A stretch of DNA of 64,000 nt from Drosophila miranda (taxonomy: Eukaryota > Arthropoda > Insecta > Diptera > Drosophilidae). Positions 22,520-33,725 of this stretch are shown in pieces (position 1 is the first letter of the stretch; each line of letters begins with the position of its first letter). A program made the translations under genes and the position numbers. The DNA is taken from assembly GCF_003369915.1 (NCBI RefSeq), contig NW_022881647.1, positions 1,116,001-1,180,000 on the forward strand, in the 5' to 3' direction. Below the pieces are notes generated by a model. The model was given only the letters and a program-made list of their open reading frames with translations. It searched no databases and had not been told where the DNA came from.

Positions 22520-23636
22520 AAACGAGGGGAACGTTGTGAGTTGCTGCGGACACCGCAACTCTACAGTTATACCCGATACTAAGTCAGTATGGCTCTCCTC
22601 CGGCAGACGCTGCTAATATTAAACGACACGACAAAGAGTGCGTGCGAGAGAGACAGAAAATCAGTCTGAGCGTGACGTCGGGCGCTGCGTAGCCAGTGCA
22701 AATTGATTTGTTCCTTTTGGCTATAAAAATTATCTGATCTGGTCCAGATCCAGCAATCTGATAGATATGATCATTATCTATGATTCTGCGTTTTTAGTTT
22801 TCTCAAATGTGCAATATTGTGGATGCAACAGATTTTCGTCCTTTGTGGGGGCGGAAGGGGTGGGGCGAAATTCTGAGATAAACGTTTTATAGTGAGATCT
22901 AACAGAACTGCGGATACCAAATTTGGTTACTCTAGCCTTAATAGTCGCTGAGATTTGTGGATGCCCCAGATTTTCGTCCTTTGCGGGGGCGAAAGGGGGT
23001 GTGGCGAAATTTGGACACGAAACGTCAAGGTCCGATATCACAGGAGTGTGGATACCAAATTTTGGTTGCTCTGGCTCTTATAGGTTCTGAGATCCTTGAA
23101 CTCATATTTTGCAATTGGAAAAAACCGACCATGAAACCTGTGTGTTAGAGAGAGACAGAGCGAAAAGAATGAAATTGTTTTCTTGATTCTGGCTATAATA
23201 ATTTTACGATCTGGTTGAGATTTTACACTCTAGAACATATAGTCATTCTCTACGATTCTGCGTTTTTTGGTTTTATCGTATCTTTAAAAATGTGGATGCC
23301 ACAGATTTTCGTCCTTTTTGGGGGCGGAAGTGGGCGGGGTGAAGTTTTGAAATATTTTTGTAAGCAGTGACATATCACAGAAGTCTGGATCCAAAACATC
23401 GTTGCTCTAGCTCTTATAGTCTTTGAGCACTAGGCGCTGAAGGGGACGGACAGACGGACGGACGGACAGACGGACAGACGGACAGACAGACATGGCTCAA
23501 TCGACTCGGCTATTGATGCTGATCAAGAATATATATACTTTATGGGTCGGAAACGATTCCTTCTGGACGTTACACACATCCACTTTTACCACAAATCTAA
23601 TATACCCCAATACTCATTTTGAGTATCGGGTATAAT
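22520..23636 (-). mobile_element. DINE-1/ISY-like Helentron, long form, reversed
   Basis: It runs from AACGAGGGGAACGTTGTGAG to TTGAGTATCGGGTATAA. It carries both GA-rich runs (GCGAGAGAGACAGAAAATC at about 22644 and TTAGAGAGAGACAGAGCG at about 23145), the microsatellite near 23448-23490 and all internal repeats. Confidence 0.9.
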
Positions 23637-25384
23637 TACAAGCACAGCCAAAGAAATGAGAGCTGCTTACAGCTAGAGGCAGGCCAGGCCCCTCAGTCTC
23701 CTTCGGCTTCAGGCTGCATGCTGCACGTGCGCGAATTTTCGAAACGAATTTGGAATTCCATCAGAGCCAAAATCAGTGGCCGTCTTTTGTCAGGCAGGGA
23801 TCAGCCAGAGGCAAAAAAAATGGAGTGGCAACTATTGACCATTTATGGGCATTTGGCTTCCTATTAAAAATTATTACTTAGTCGCCTTCGATCCTCCGCA
23901 AACAGCAAATTACGGATTCGCTTTTTGTCGGTCTGTCAGCCCCTAGTCCCCCACTGCCTGGATTCACCTTTACTGTGGATCGGATCGTGCTCAGCAATCA
24001 AATCGAGTCAAGGAACAAGTCGGGGAACTAGTTTTCCGCAGGCCTCGAAGTGAGCTCCACTCGATTTGGGCCTAAACGATTTGTGGGTACTCGTATATTT
24101 ACGTTTAGCCACAAATCCATAAATATTAAATACACCAGAATGATTCTTGTACGGCTTTGATTCCTTTTCGGGCATTTGCCATGCAAATTTATGCCCAAAA
24201 CTTTAATGAGATATATACGAATCTTATGGGTCTTTCACTCTCTACATAATTACTTTTCTTAGCATCCAATTACTTTCCAAAAATAAAGCAAACACCTGCT
24301 TAAATTATTAAGTAATTAACCGAATACCCCAGTCGCATAATCCTTTTCGTCCAACTTTCTCGTTGGGGCTCATTAAAATTAATGTTTCGGCCGGAGCCGG
24401 AGCCTGCGCCTCTCCCTGCCCTGCATATTAATGGCCCGAATGTCCGCGGGGATAATAAACCGCTAATAAGAAATTAAAAGACACTTGCTCCACCGACAGC
24501 CGACACCCGCTACAAATGTTTGAAAGATTTCCCAGCATCGCATTGGCCATAAAAATTAACTAATTGGCAAATGATGGAATCAACGGCCTTCCATCTAGGT
24601 ACGAACGGGTTGTGGAAAGGCAGGGAGCAGGTGCGGGGGGACATGAATTTTTAAGTAGCCGTGGCATTGGGAACGCCCTGGGAGTTGGCACTGGGTTCAC
24701 GATTCTCGAAATAAATGCTCGCCAGTGGATTGCCTTAAATCTGGCTGTTGTTCAATGACGTTGAAGGTGTCCTGGACCCAACCCTTTTCGCTGATCCAGC
24801 CAGCCCATGGACTGCACTCCCCTTCCTCCACAGTGAATCGAATCCCATGGAGCCCGTGCAGTCAGTCGCGAGTCCCGAGTCCCGTTCTGGTTGTGTGGCA
24901 CATTTGTTTATTGTTTTCGCAATTACAATTACAATTTTTGGTGCAAAAATTATCGCCAAGCCCATTTGTGGTAATTATTTAATGTGCACTCCCAGGTGGG
25001 GCCCGGGACCAGCACCAGCATCCCTGTGCAAAAGCCTCTGCGTGTTTTAATTCAATTTCATGAAGTGTAGTGTAAAATTTCCAACTTTCCCCCTCCCCCT
25101 GAGAACTCATAAAGTGTCATCCATTGGTGGGCCGTTTACAATTAGGCGCAACTTTTTCCACTCCACTCCCCTCGCTTCGCTCTGCGGTTTTCTTTACTAT
25201 TTTTTCTAAATATTTTGCGTGTAGAACTTTTTTGTTGTTTCAGTTTGTATTCTTTTGAAGGGAAATGTTTATATTTCCCGTGAGGGCCATTTTCTAAGCA
25301 ACATCGCCGGGTCCCCAAGTTGTTTTTCACCCAATTTCGTTGTTGAATTTTAATGCATATTTATTTCGAGCACTTCCACTAATA
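23637..25384. other. Unique non-coding sequence
   Basis: No transposon ends, no RNA gene and no convincing coding frame. Overlapping open frames near 24.73-25.05 kb lie on both strands and look like chance. Confidence 0.55.
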
Positions 25385-26021
25385 AAACGAGGGGGAACGT
25401 TGTGAGTTGCTGCGGAGACCGCAACTCTACAGTTATACCCGATACTAAGTCAGTATGGCTCTCCTCCGGCAGACGCCGCTAATATTAAACGACACGACAA
25501 GGAGTGCGTGCGAGAGAGACAGAAAATCAGTCTGAGCGTGACGTCGGGCGCTGCGTAGCCAGTGCAAATTGATTTGTTCCTTTTGGCTATAAAAATGATC
25601 TGATCTGATCCAGATTCAGCAATCTGATATATATGATCATTATCTATGATTCTGCGTTTTTAGTTTTCTCGTATCGTCGAAATTGTGGATGCCACAGATT
25701 TTCGCCCTTTGTGGGGGCGGAAGTGGCGGGGCAAAGTTTTAAAATATTCTTGTAGCAGTGACATATCACAGAAGTCTGGATCCAAAACATCGTTGCTCTC
25801 GCTCTTATAGTCTTTGAGCACTAGGCGCTGAAGGGGACGGACATACGGACAGACGACGGACGGACAGACAGACAGGGCTCAATCGACTCGGCTATTGATG
25901 CTGATCAAGAATATATATACTTTATGGGGTCGGAAACGATGTCCTTCTGGACGGTTACACACATCCACTTTTACCACAAATCTAATATACCCCAATACTC
26001 ATTTTGAGTATCGGGTATAAT
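25385..26021 (-). mobile_element. DINE-1/ISY-like Helentron, short form, reversed
   Basis: A 0.64-kb copy with both ends (ACGAGGGGGAACGTTGTGAG; GAGTATCGGGTATAA). The middle section of the long form is missing. The junction lies within the repeated GAAAAC-AAAAACGCAGAATC segment, close to but not identical with the junction of the 3.46-kb copy. Confidence 0.9.
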
Positions 26022-28526
26022 AAAATGTATACGTATATCTAAACATAAAAACAAAGCTTCCATTATGTGTGAGGAATCATCCAAATGTGAAAGTTCATTG
26101 GAGAACATTTATGCATTAATTTTAGAGAGCCAAAGGGTGGGTACTATACGACCCTGGCTGGGCCCGAATAGAAGATAGTTTTGCATAAAAAGCGTCGGCT
26201 AACAATGCGTGAAGGGGAATGTGAGAAAAAGGTTAATTAATTTATGTCGCACATGCCTAATGCCCATTCGGGGACCTGCGCCGGTAGTTTCGCAGTCCCG
26301 TTAATGGACTCATCTCCTACCATCCGTTGTACTCTTTGAGCTGGCCCATGATTAAAACTAGGCATGTTTGTTCATTTAAGCCCGTAATTTGTGTCGTAAA
26401 TCACTCCAAAGTCAGCGCCCACGTTTCGCACCTTGGTCGCTGGTCGGGTCAGGAGTTAGAGAGAGGGGGGGAGTGTGGTGTTTAGGCCCATTGTGATGCC
26501 ACTGTTGTTGCCTAATGAGTCTGATTGGGGTTGAAACTGCCCGAATAAGGTGCACGCACTCTCATAATCGGCCGGAGTGCTTAAGAACCCTTTTACCGGG
26601 CTCGAGTTTTCCGGTTAAGTGTGTCTTTAGTTGGCCATATGAGCGGTGGCCATGATATGTTGCCACAAGGTGTCATCTTGCCCCATCATTAGCGCCATTT
26701 GTTTGGCTGTCCAGCGGGGGGGCGGCCATGGTGGTTAGGGGCGGGGAGAGGCAGCTGTAAAACCGGTTCATTTGCATATCAAAGGCCATAATCAACACCT
26801 TGCAAAAACAGGGTCCAGGAATACACATACACATACACTCACCGCATGGCATTGAAAAACTTGTGACCGGGAGCGGGGAGGTGGGAAGGAATGGGCAGCT
26901 ATGGTATGCACATGCAACCGCATTGGCCAGCACCAATTGACAGGCTCCATTTGCCCTTCATTTGCATGTTGAATGTCTGCCTGTCCCTCCTCCTCCTGCA
27001 CTCCTCCACCGAGTGAATGAAAGAGTGGTGTGGGGGTGGGAGAGGTGTGAAAAGAGGAGTCAGTCCTGCATTAGCGTTAATTGGCTCTGCGTGTGAGAGG
27101 TACCATACGTGTTGTGCTCCCCTTCTCCTGCTCCCCCAGTCCTTGAAGAAGTCCAGCTGCAGCATTAAATGAGAGAAAATCCACTCGGAAACCGGTTTTA
27201 AATCTGCGGAAATATTATGGAAATTATGGGATTTTCTCCCAGAACAACTATCCCTATCTATCCCTCTCCTCCAGTCCAAGGGAGACGCCCCCTGCCACCT
27301 GATACGATGCTGCTCCCTCTGCTTAGCCCGAAACAAGAAGCAGAAAGCAGAAGGCAGAAACCAGAAACAGTTTGAATTGGAACAGTCTTGAATGGTCTGG
27401 CCCCAAAATCGCCCACACCTGGACGAGGCGAAAATCCGGCATCTGCGCAGTGGACGACGTCGTCTAACTCTCAAGCTGGAACCCCAAACAATTCAGGGCG
27501 GAGTCATCGCGAGCATTGGCGGGCACCTTGCCGCACCGAGTGTCGTGTCGTCGGGATTTAGGTGCTCACACACACACACATACACTGAAATTCCCTCTAT
27601 GACATGCCCATCCCACACGCGATGGAGGGGCTGGAGCTAGAGGGAGAGGTGGGTAGAGGGAGCTCTGAGACCGTCCCAGTCTTCAGCGGCAATCTGTTAA
27701 ATATTTTTAATGGCCAACAAAAGCATTTTCGCAACGAATTTTATGATGAATACTCGTACTCGGAACCAGTGTAAATATTTGCCCGAGCTTCCCCTCTGCT
27801 TTAAAAATGTTTATTCGGTGAAAACAGATCCCAGAGATTCGGAGGAGTTTAAGCAGATTCGAAGAAAGCAGCAAAAACAAAATCTAAAATATAGAGTCCT
27901 GAGAAAAGTTCAATTTTTCCAGAACCAAGAAACCAAACTGAAAGTTTTAAGAGAATTGGAGGCCCAATCTGCACGTAACCCTTAAAAAAAACCAACCTTA
28001 ATCAAACGATTGGGAATCTATCATATTCCTTTCAGACCTAAAAAAGCTACAAATTATTGATATTATTTTAAAATTTTTACAATTTACAATAGACACACAT
28101 GTATTTCGGTTTCAGCGCTCTGGAGAGCAGTCACAAGCTGGCTTTCAGGATCCACACGGCTTTCGGGAAGGCCTCTTAGCTTGTAGGCCATAACAATATA
28201 AATTCAATAATAAGCTGACGTCGTCCGCTCTGGTGAGGACCATCCATGCTGTCTCGATTATCAGAGAGGTAAGCGCCAGAGACAGATAGCAAACGTTTGA
28301 CGTTCTGAACGTTTGAATCCATACTGACAAACGGATGGTCCTTCAAAGAGAGCAGATGGGGTGACGATGTCACCTTCTTTCTAAATTTATTTTGAGCAAG
28401 AACATCATTAGAATTGCCTTTCAAGTTATGCGCTTAAAATACGTATAATTCAGCAAAGATATTTAACCGGCAGTATCCCTAGTAACTAAAGCTCCTCAAG
28501 AAAGTCTCAAAAGTAATTAGAAAACA
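26022..28526. other. Non-coding sequence with one weak open frame
   Basis: Mostly unique DNA. A 91-codon plus-strand frame at 27710-27985 has a basic, helical-looking C-terminal half (FKQIRRKQQKQNLKYRVLRK). It has no recognised family and no upstream or downstream exons that I can see. It may be chance. Confidence 0.45.
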
Positions 28527-29624
28527 TTTTTATACCCGATACTCAAAATGAGTATTGGGGGTATATTAGATTTGTGGTAAAAGTGGATGTCCAGAAGGAA
28601 TCGTTTCCGACCCCATAAAGTATATATATTCTTGATCAGCATCAATAGCCGAGTCGATTGAGCCATGTCTGTCTGTCCGTCCGTCCGTCTGTCCGTCCCC
28701 TTCAGCGCCTAGTGCTCAAAGACTATAAGATCTAGAGCAACAATGTTTTGGATCCAGACTTCTGTGATATGTCACTGCTACAAGTATATTTCAAAACTTC
28801 GCCCCGCCCACTTCCGCCCCCACAAAAGACGAAAATCTGTGGCATCTACATTTTTAAAGATACGATAAAACCAAAAACGCAGAATCGTAGAGGATGACTA
28901 TATGATCTAGAGTGTAAAATCTCAACCAGATCGTATAATTATTATAGCCAGAATCAAGAAAACAATTTTCATTCTTTCTCGCTCTGTCTCTCTCTAACAC
29001 ACAGGTTTCATGGTCGGCTTTGCCAATTGCAAAATATGAGTTCAAGGATCTCAAAACCTATAAGAGCCAGAGCAACCAAATTTGGTATCCACACTCCTGT
29101 GATATCGACCTTGACCGTTTCGTGTCCAAATTTCGCCACACCCCCTTCCGCCACCGCAAAGGACGAAAATCTGGGCATCCACAAATCTCAGAGACTATTA
29201 AGGCTAGAGTAACCAAATTTGGTTATCCGCACTCCTGTTAGATCTTACTATAAAACGTGTATCTCAAAATTTCGCGCCCACCCTTTTCCGCCCACACAAA
29301 GACGAAAATCTGTTTGCATCCACAATATGGACATTCGAGAAAACTAAAAACGCCAGAATCATAGACAATAGACCATATCTATCAGATTGCTGAATCTGGA
29401 TCAGATCAGATCATTTTTATAGCCAATAGGAACAAATCAATTTGCAGTGGCTACGCAGCGCCGACGTCACGCTCAGACTGATTTCTGTCTCTCTCGCACG
29501 CACCATTTGTCGTGTCGTTTAATATTAGCGGCGTCTGCCGGAGGAGAGCCATACTGACTAAGTATCGGGTATAACTGTAGAGTTGCCGGTGTCCGCAGCA
29601 ACTCACAACGTTCCCCCTCGTTTA
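28527..29624 (+). mobile_element. DINE-1/ISY-like Helentron, long form (1.1 kb)
   Basis: It starts at TTTATACCCGATACTCAAAA and ends at CCCCCTCGTTT, with the usual internal repeats and microsatellite (about 28668-28697). About 7 bp of the common GTGTGTAACG stretch is missing near 28589. GA-rich runs are retained on the opposite strand. Confidence 0.9.
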
Positions 29625-32600
29625 GTATATTTTTGCAAAACACCCGTTTCTGTGGTATCCACGGAACACTCCGCGCAGCTCAACGTATATTCTTATGCTC
29701 CCTCAGAACCAAGCTCTCCAGATTTCTTTAACTTTTATTAGGCCATCAACATTTGTTTGGGTCTTTCGAAAAGACTTCTTGTAGTTATTCCTGGAATTAT
29801 CTGCAGAGAAAACTTTCAAGAACTGCGAAAGAACACAACGATTATTGGCCAGTGCCAAGTGCCAACTGCCAGCTCCATTCTTTTTACGATTGCCATCCTG
29901 TGGCATTCTGGTGCATTTTGTGGTGTGTTGTGCCCAAAGCTCCCATACATATGTACATATGTATGTTCCCCCTGATTCTGATTGTGGGTAATTGACATAT
30001 AATAAAAGTGAGATATCTCTCTATCATTATACTGTTCCTTCCACCCTCATGACTCCTCTCTCCTGGCAACTATGTATGCTCGTATTTGAGTCAGCAGAAT
30101 TTTCAAAAAGTAATTCTCGTCTCATTTTGGGCTGGTGTCCCTGTCCCCCACTGTCACATGTTTATCTACCCATTTGGCGCCCTTAACCCCTCCGCACCAC
30201 CTGAGTATGTAATTATGGGGATGATGCTTAACCCACTCGTAAATTATGTGTGATCCCTATAGCTAATAGGTAATTTATGTGCTGACCGCAAATAAACCAA
30301 ACAACAGCGCACAAAAAAAGGACAAAACTTTTCCACACACAACAAATGTCCATGGATTTCGGTGTCCATTAGCCTCTGGGCGGGTGTGGCCGAGCACTGG
30401 TCACCTCTGGCCAGAAACAGAAGTGGACACAGAACCCGCATCAAGGATACCTTTTTTTGTGTTGCAATCTAATTACAATGGCCACAGGGCCACAGGCCAT
30501 ATCTCCTCCTCTAGGTATTTACATATTTGCTATTAGTTTAAAGTCCTACTTTAAATAATCCATTAGCAAATGCCTGCACATCACCCTTGCCTCTTACCCG
30601 CACGGGACTTAAAAGCTAAAACCTGTTGAGTTACAACTCAATTCCCTGAACAATTGGCCTAACTAAAAAGCCAAAGGAAAAGCCAAAGGCAAAGGCAAGA
30701 CTTGTCTCCCATCCATAAACCCCTTCAATACGAATTCACATTCACTTTGTCTATGCATCTTGTGGCACAGATTATTGCTGCTTTGAATAACAATCGATGG
30801 CGCGGCGACATCGGATGGAAGATGGAGGATGCCTTAGACGGGCACTCCACTCCTCCATTGTCTTGGTCCTGGTTCAGTTCCCACTTCTGGGCATTTTATT
30901 ACCGTCTAGAGAGTGGCTGCATTTTACCCTCTTCCTCAGCTGAAAGCTTTCCTTTTTTTCCTCTTTCTTTTCTTTTTTGTGTGCTGTGATGTGATAGAGC
31001 TATAAATGGTTTTTGTCATTCCGACTAGTCGATGGCAAAGTGATTTTTTACGATGGAAACATGCTTTTTGAGGAACGTTCGACTAGATCAGATCAGAGAT
31101 TTTAAGCCCAAACAATATTAAATTGGTGACCGCGTATCATCGTCGTCATCAACGATTCTGGCTCGTGTTGATTGATGAAGTTATTCAATCGGAGCTTGTT
31201 CGAGAGACTGGGTCAATGAATTCCAATTCCCATTAAACCAATTCCGACGTGCATACAAATAAGATACCTGCCAGACACCAAATACCTGAAAGCTAACACA
31301 GGTGACATAATCAACTGCTAGAGTCAGAAATTTCTTTAAACTTTAAATATAGTCCCAAAGAGTGTTACTGTAGCTCACATAACTTCAATTATTGCATTAT
31401 AAAGCACATAAAAAGTCAACCTTGCTCATCGCCTAATGTTTATGAACTCTAATGTCTTGGACAATGCGAATTCTCAAGTTGTTTGTCGAGTTCTAAGGCC
31501 CCGAAACCAGAAACCAGACACCACAACTAAGAACGAAACATCGCAGAACACGAGCCACTGAGTCATCATCGGTTTCAAGAGTTTTACGAGTACGAGTATA
31601 TCTCCCATCTAAATAAAATTGAATTATAATTGCTGCCCCGCCTCTTTTGTCGGAGGCTGGCAAAGCTTCAATTCATTAAAGTCGTGGTGGTATGTGGATT
31701 TTGATCAGCAGGAATCAAAGTAGATATTTTTAGTATGAATCTTTATATTACGAATATTTACTGCCCGTGCAATGGTATCATATGGTATGTTATGAGAGAG
31801 AGAGGAAGAGTTATTGTACGATGGGGCAAAGGGTATTAAATACTTCGGCATTTCTTTCTTGTTTTCGAATTCTGTCGATTTCCTGGTGCACACGCCGAAT
31901 GGACAACAATGTGCATGTGTCTGACAATCGGTATAGTGATCATAAATATTTCCATTACAATAATTAGTAATGCAAAACTTAATGATGCCTCACCAGTCAC
32001 CAGGTGGTAGAACTGAGAATACCCTTACTGACTCTAACAAATTAATATTATGTATATACATATGTTTTCCTCTAAGAATTATCCAGATCCAAGTCAAATA
32101 CAGTCTACACCGAATATTATCTGACAAATTTGGTTAGTTTATAATGCGAAAGTTCTTCACCAACAGTTTTTGTATTCCTATTCTTTAAAACTTCTGAGAT
32201 ATATATCTATCTTCTTTACTAAACAATTCTCTCCCGAAAAAACCTCTCCCCGTAGTCACAATACCCTTCTCCAAGAGTGTATCCCATCCCCATAAAAAAC
32301 CAATGCTGATAATGATACAAATATCTTCACTTCATATTCACTGTCCGATAGGGGGGATAGGGGGTCTGGCCAGCGAATTAATCAATGAGGCAATCACGGC
32401 CAAGCCATCGCCAAATTAACCGCCAGATTGGACCACTGTGCGGGCTGGATAGGATCGGGATAGGGGCCTGGTAGTGAAGCGTAGCGGATCGGCCACAGAT
32501 GACAAAAGACGAAACAAAACTAACGAATTTGTGGCTCATTATTTGTTCTGGCGCTGCCAAAAAAAAAAGTAGCAAAAAAACCGTCCAAACACTTTGTTAT

Positions 32601-32814
32601 AAACGGATCGTGATGAGGGGCAAGGGAGAGGGAGAAGAACAGCAGCTTCCAGAGCTTACAGCGATCGCCTGAGCAAATCTACAGACAGTCGTACAACGGC
32701 AGCATATAACACCAGTCGCAAGTCGCGGAGTGGGCGCCCGATCTCGTCGAAGAAACACTCCAAACAGAAGCAACCAGACAACAAAAAAAACTACAACTCA
32801 AGTGATCTTACAAG
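29625..32814. other. Non-coding sequence, ending in the 5' region of the small secreted-protein gene
   Basis: No coding or RNA gene recognised from 29.6 to 32.6 kb. From about 32.6 kb the sequence becomes AAC/CAG-rich, like a fly 5' UTR, and leads without interruption to the ATG at 32815. A TTATAAA-like box lies at about 32597; the start point is not otherwise defined. Confidence 0.5.
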
Positions 32815-33725
32815 ATGTTCAGCCGTCAACAGCTAATGGTAATTGTGATCAATGAAGCGCCACCACGCAGTATCTATTTTTCCATCTTAAAAGATGCTTA
32901 TGGAGAGCTTCGAACTCTAAAGAAGAGAACAATTAAACATAAGTTGAAAATATGTTCTTTATAATCGGATTTATAGACATTTATCGGACTAGAGCCCCAA
33001 GAGATGTCCGCTCTATTTTTCTCTTCAAATAGTGATCGTCCACTGTCTTATCGCTTGCCTTTCTTCCAGCTCATCTGCCTGGGTCTGCGAGTCCTTAGCT
33101 GCCTTTCGCTGCCGACTGAGAAGTCTGCGGACATCGAGGAGGATGTGATCAGCATAGACAATCAAGCCGCAAAAAGTGATACGTGTGCATCCGCAGGACC
33201 TGCCCTCGAAGAAGGATCACACCGGCGCCAATATGAACTCGGCTCTCTTCCAGATTCAGACCCTGCGACCGGTCACGAGCACCGGCAATCGGAAGTACGT
33301 GGACTCGAAGGAGATGCGGATGCGCATGAGGAAAGCGTCGCCCCAGGCCGGCCACTGACGGTGAAGACTCGTCGCAGCCCATCCAAGCCTTGAAATAAAA
33401 AGAACTAAAAGCCTTTCCCAAGCAAGAAAACGAAGCAACAGAAGCAACTAAAGTTCATCCCCCCCAAACAGACGCTGAGGAGTATCTGAATGGGGACCAT
33501 GGACCATGGACACGCTGAAGGACATGGCGAGCCAGTTGCTGCCCGTGCAGATGACACCCGCCCCTATCGCCCGTCTACTACGTGGTACGTCAAGACCAAC
33601 GGCCGCTTCGGCAAGTTCCCCATCAAGGCCTTCGCTCCCCGGCGGAGTTCTCCAAGTATCTGGTCAAAAGCAAGGCGGAGCCCATCAGCCGACACCAGCG
33701 CGTCGAGGGCTACGTCCGGCGCTGA
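32815..33725 (+). pseudogene. Small secreted-protein gene, spliced, frame-broken
   Basis: Exon 1 (32815-32838) encodes MFSRQQLM and ends at ATG|GTAATT. Exon 2 begins after TTCTTCCAG at 33070 in phase, which gives a good signal peptide (MFSRQQLMLICLGLRVLSCL). The mature part starts near SLPTEKSADIEEDVISIDNQ. An extra A in the run at 33171-33175 moves the frame; the +1 frame continues with KKDHTGANMNSALFQIQTLR to 33355. Protein-like sequence then continues in other frames: QPIQALK, ELKAFPKQENEATEATKVHP, TDAEEYLNG, LKDMASQLLPVQ, TNGRFGKFPIKAF and YLVKSKAEPISRHQRVEGY, ending at a TGA (33723-33725). Size about 200-240 residues. At least four shifts and one stop are needed to read it. I do not recognise the family. 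By position between PGM2- and NaPi-T-type genes it could be one of the unnamed 51D neighbours. Confidence 0.65.
32839..33069 (+). other. Intron of the small secreted-protein gene
   Basis: A 231-bp intron, GTAATTGT...TTTCTTCCAG, with a pyrimidine-rich end. Splicing joins the two halves of a signal peptide in phase, which is the main support for this gene model. Confidence 0.7.

Noticed and set aside
26899..27474. 191-codon minus-strand open frame
   Set aside because: Low-complexity Arg/Ser/Cys composition, no recognisable domain, and its sequence includes simple repeats; probably chance.
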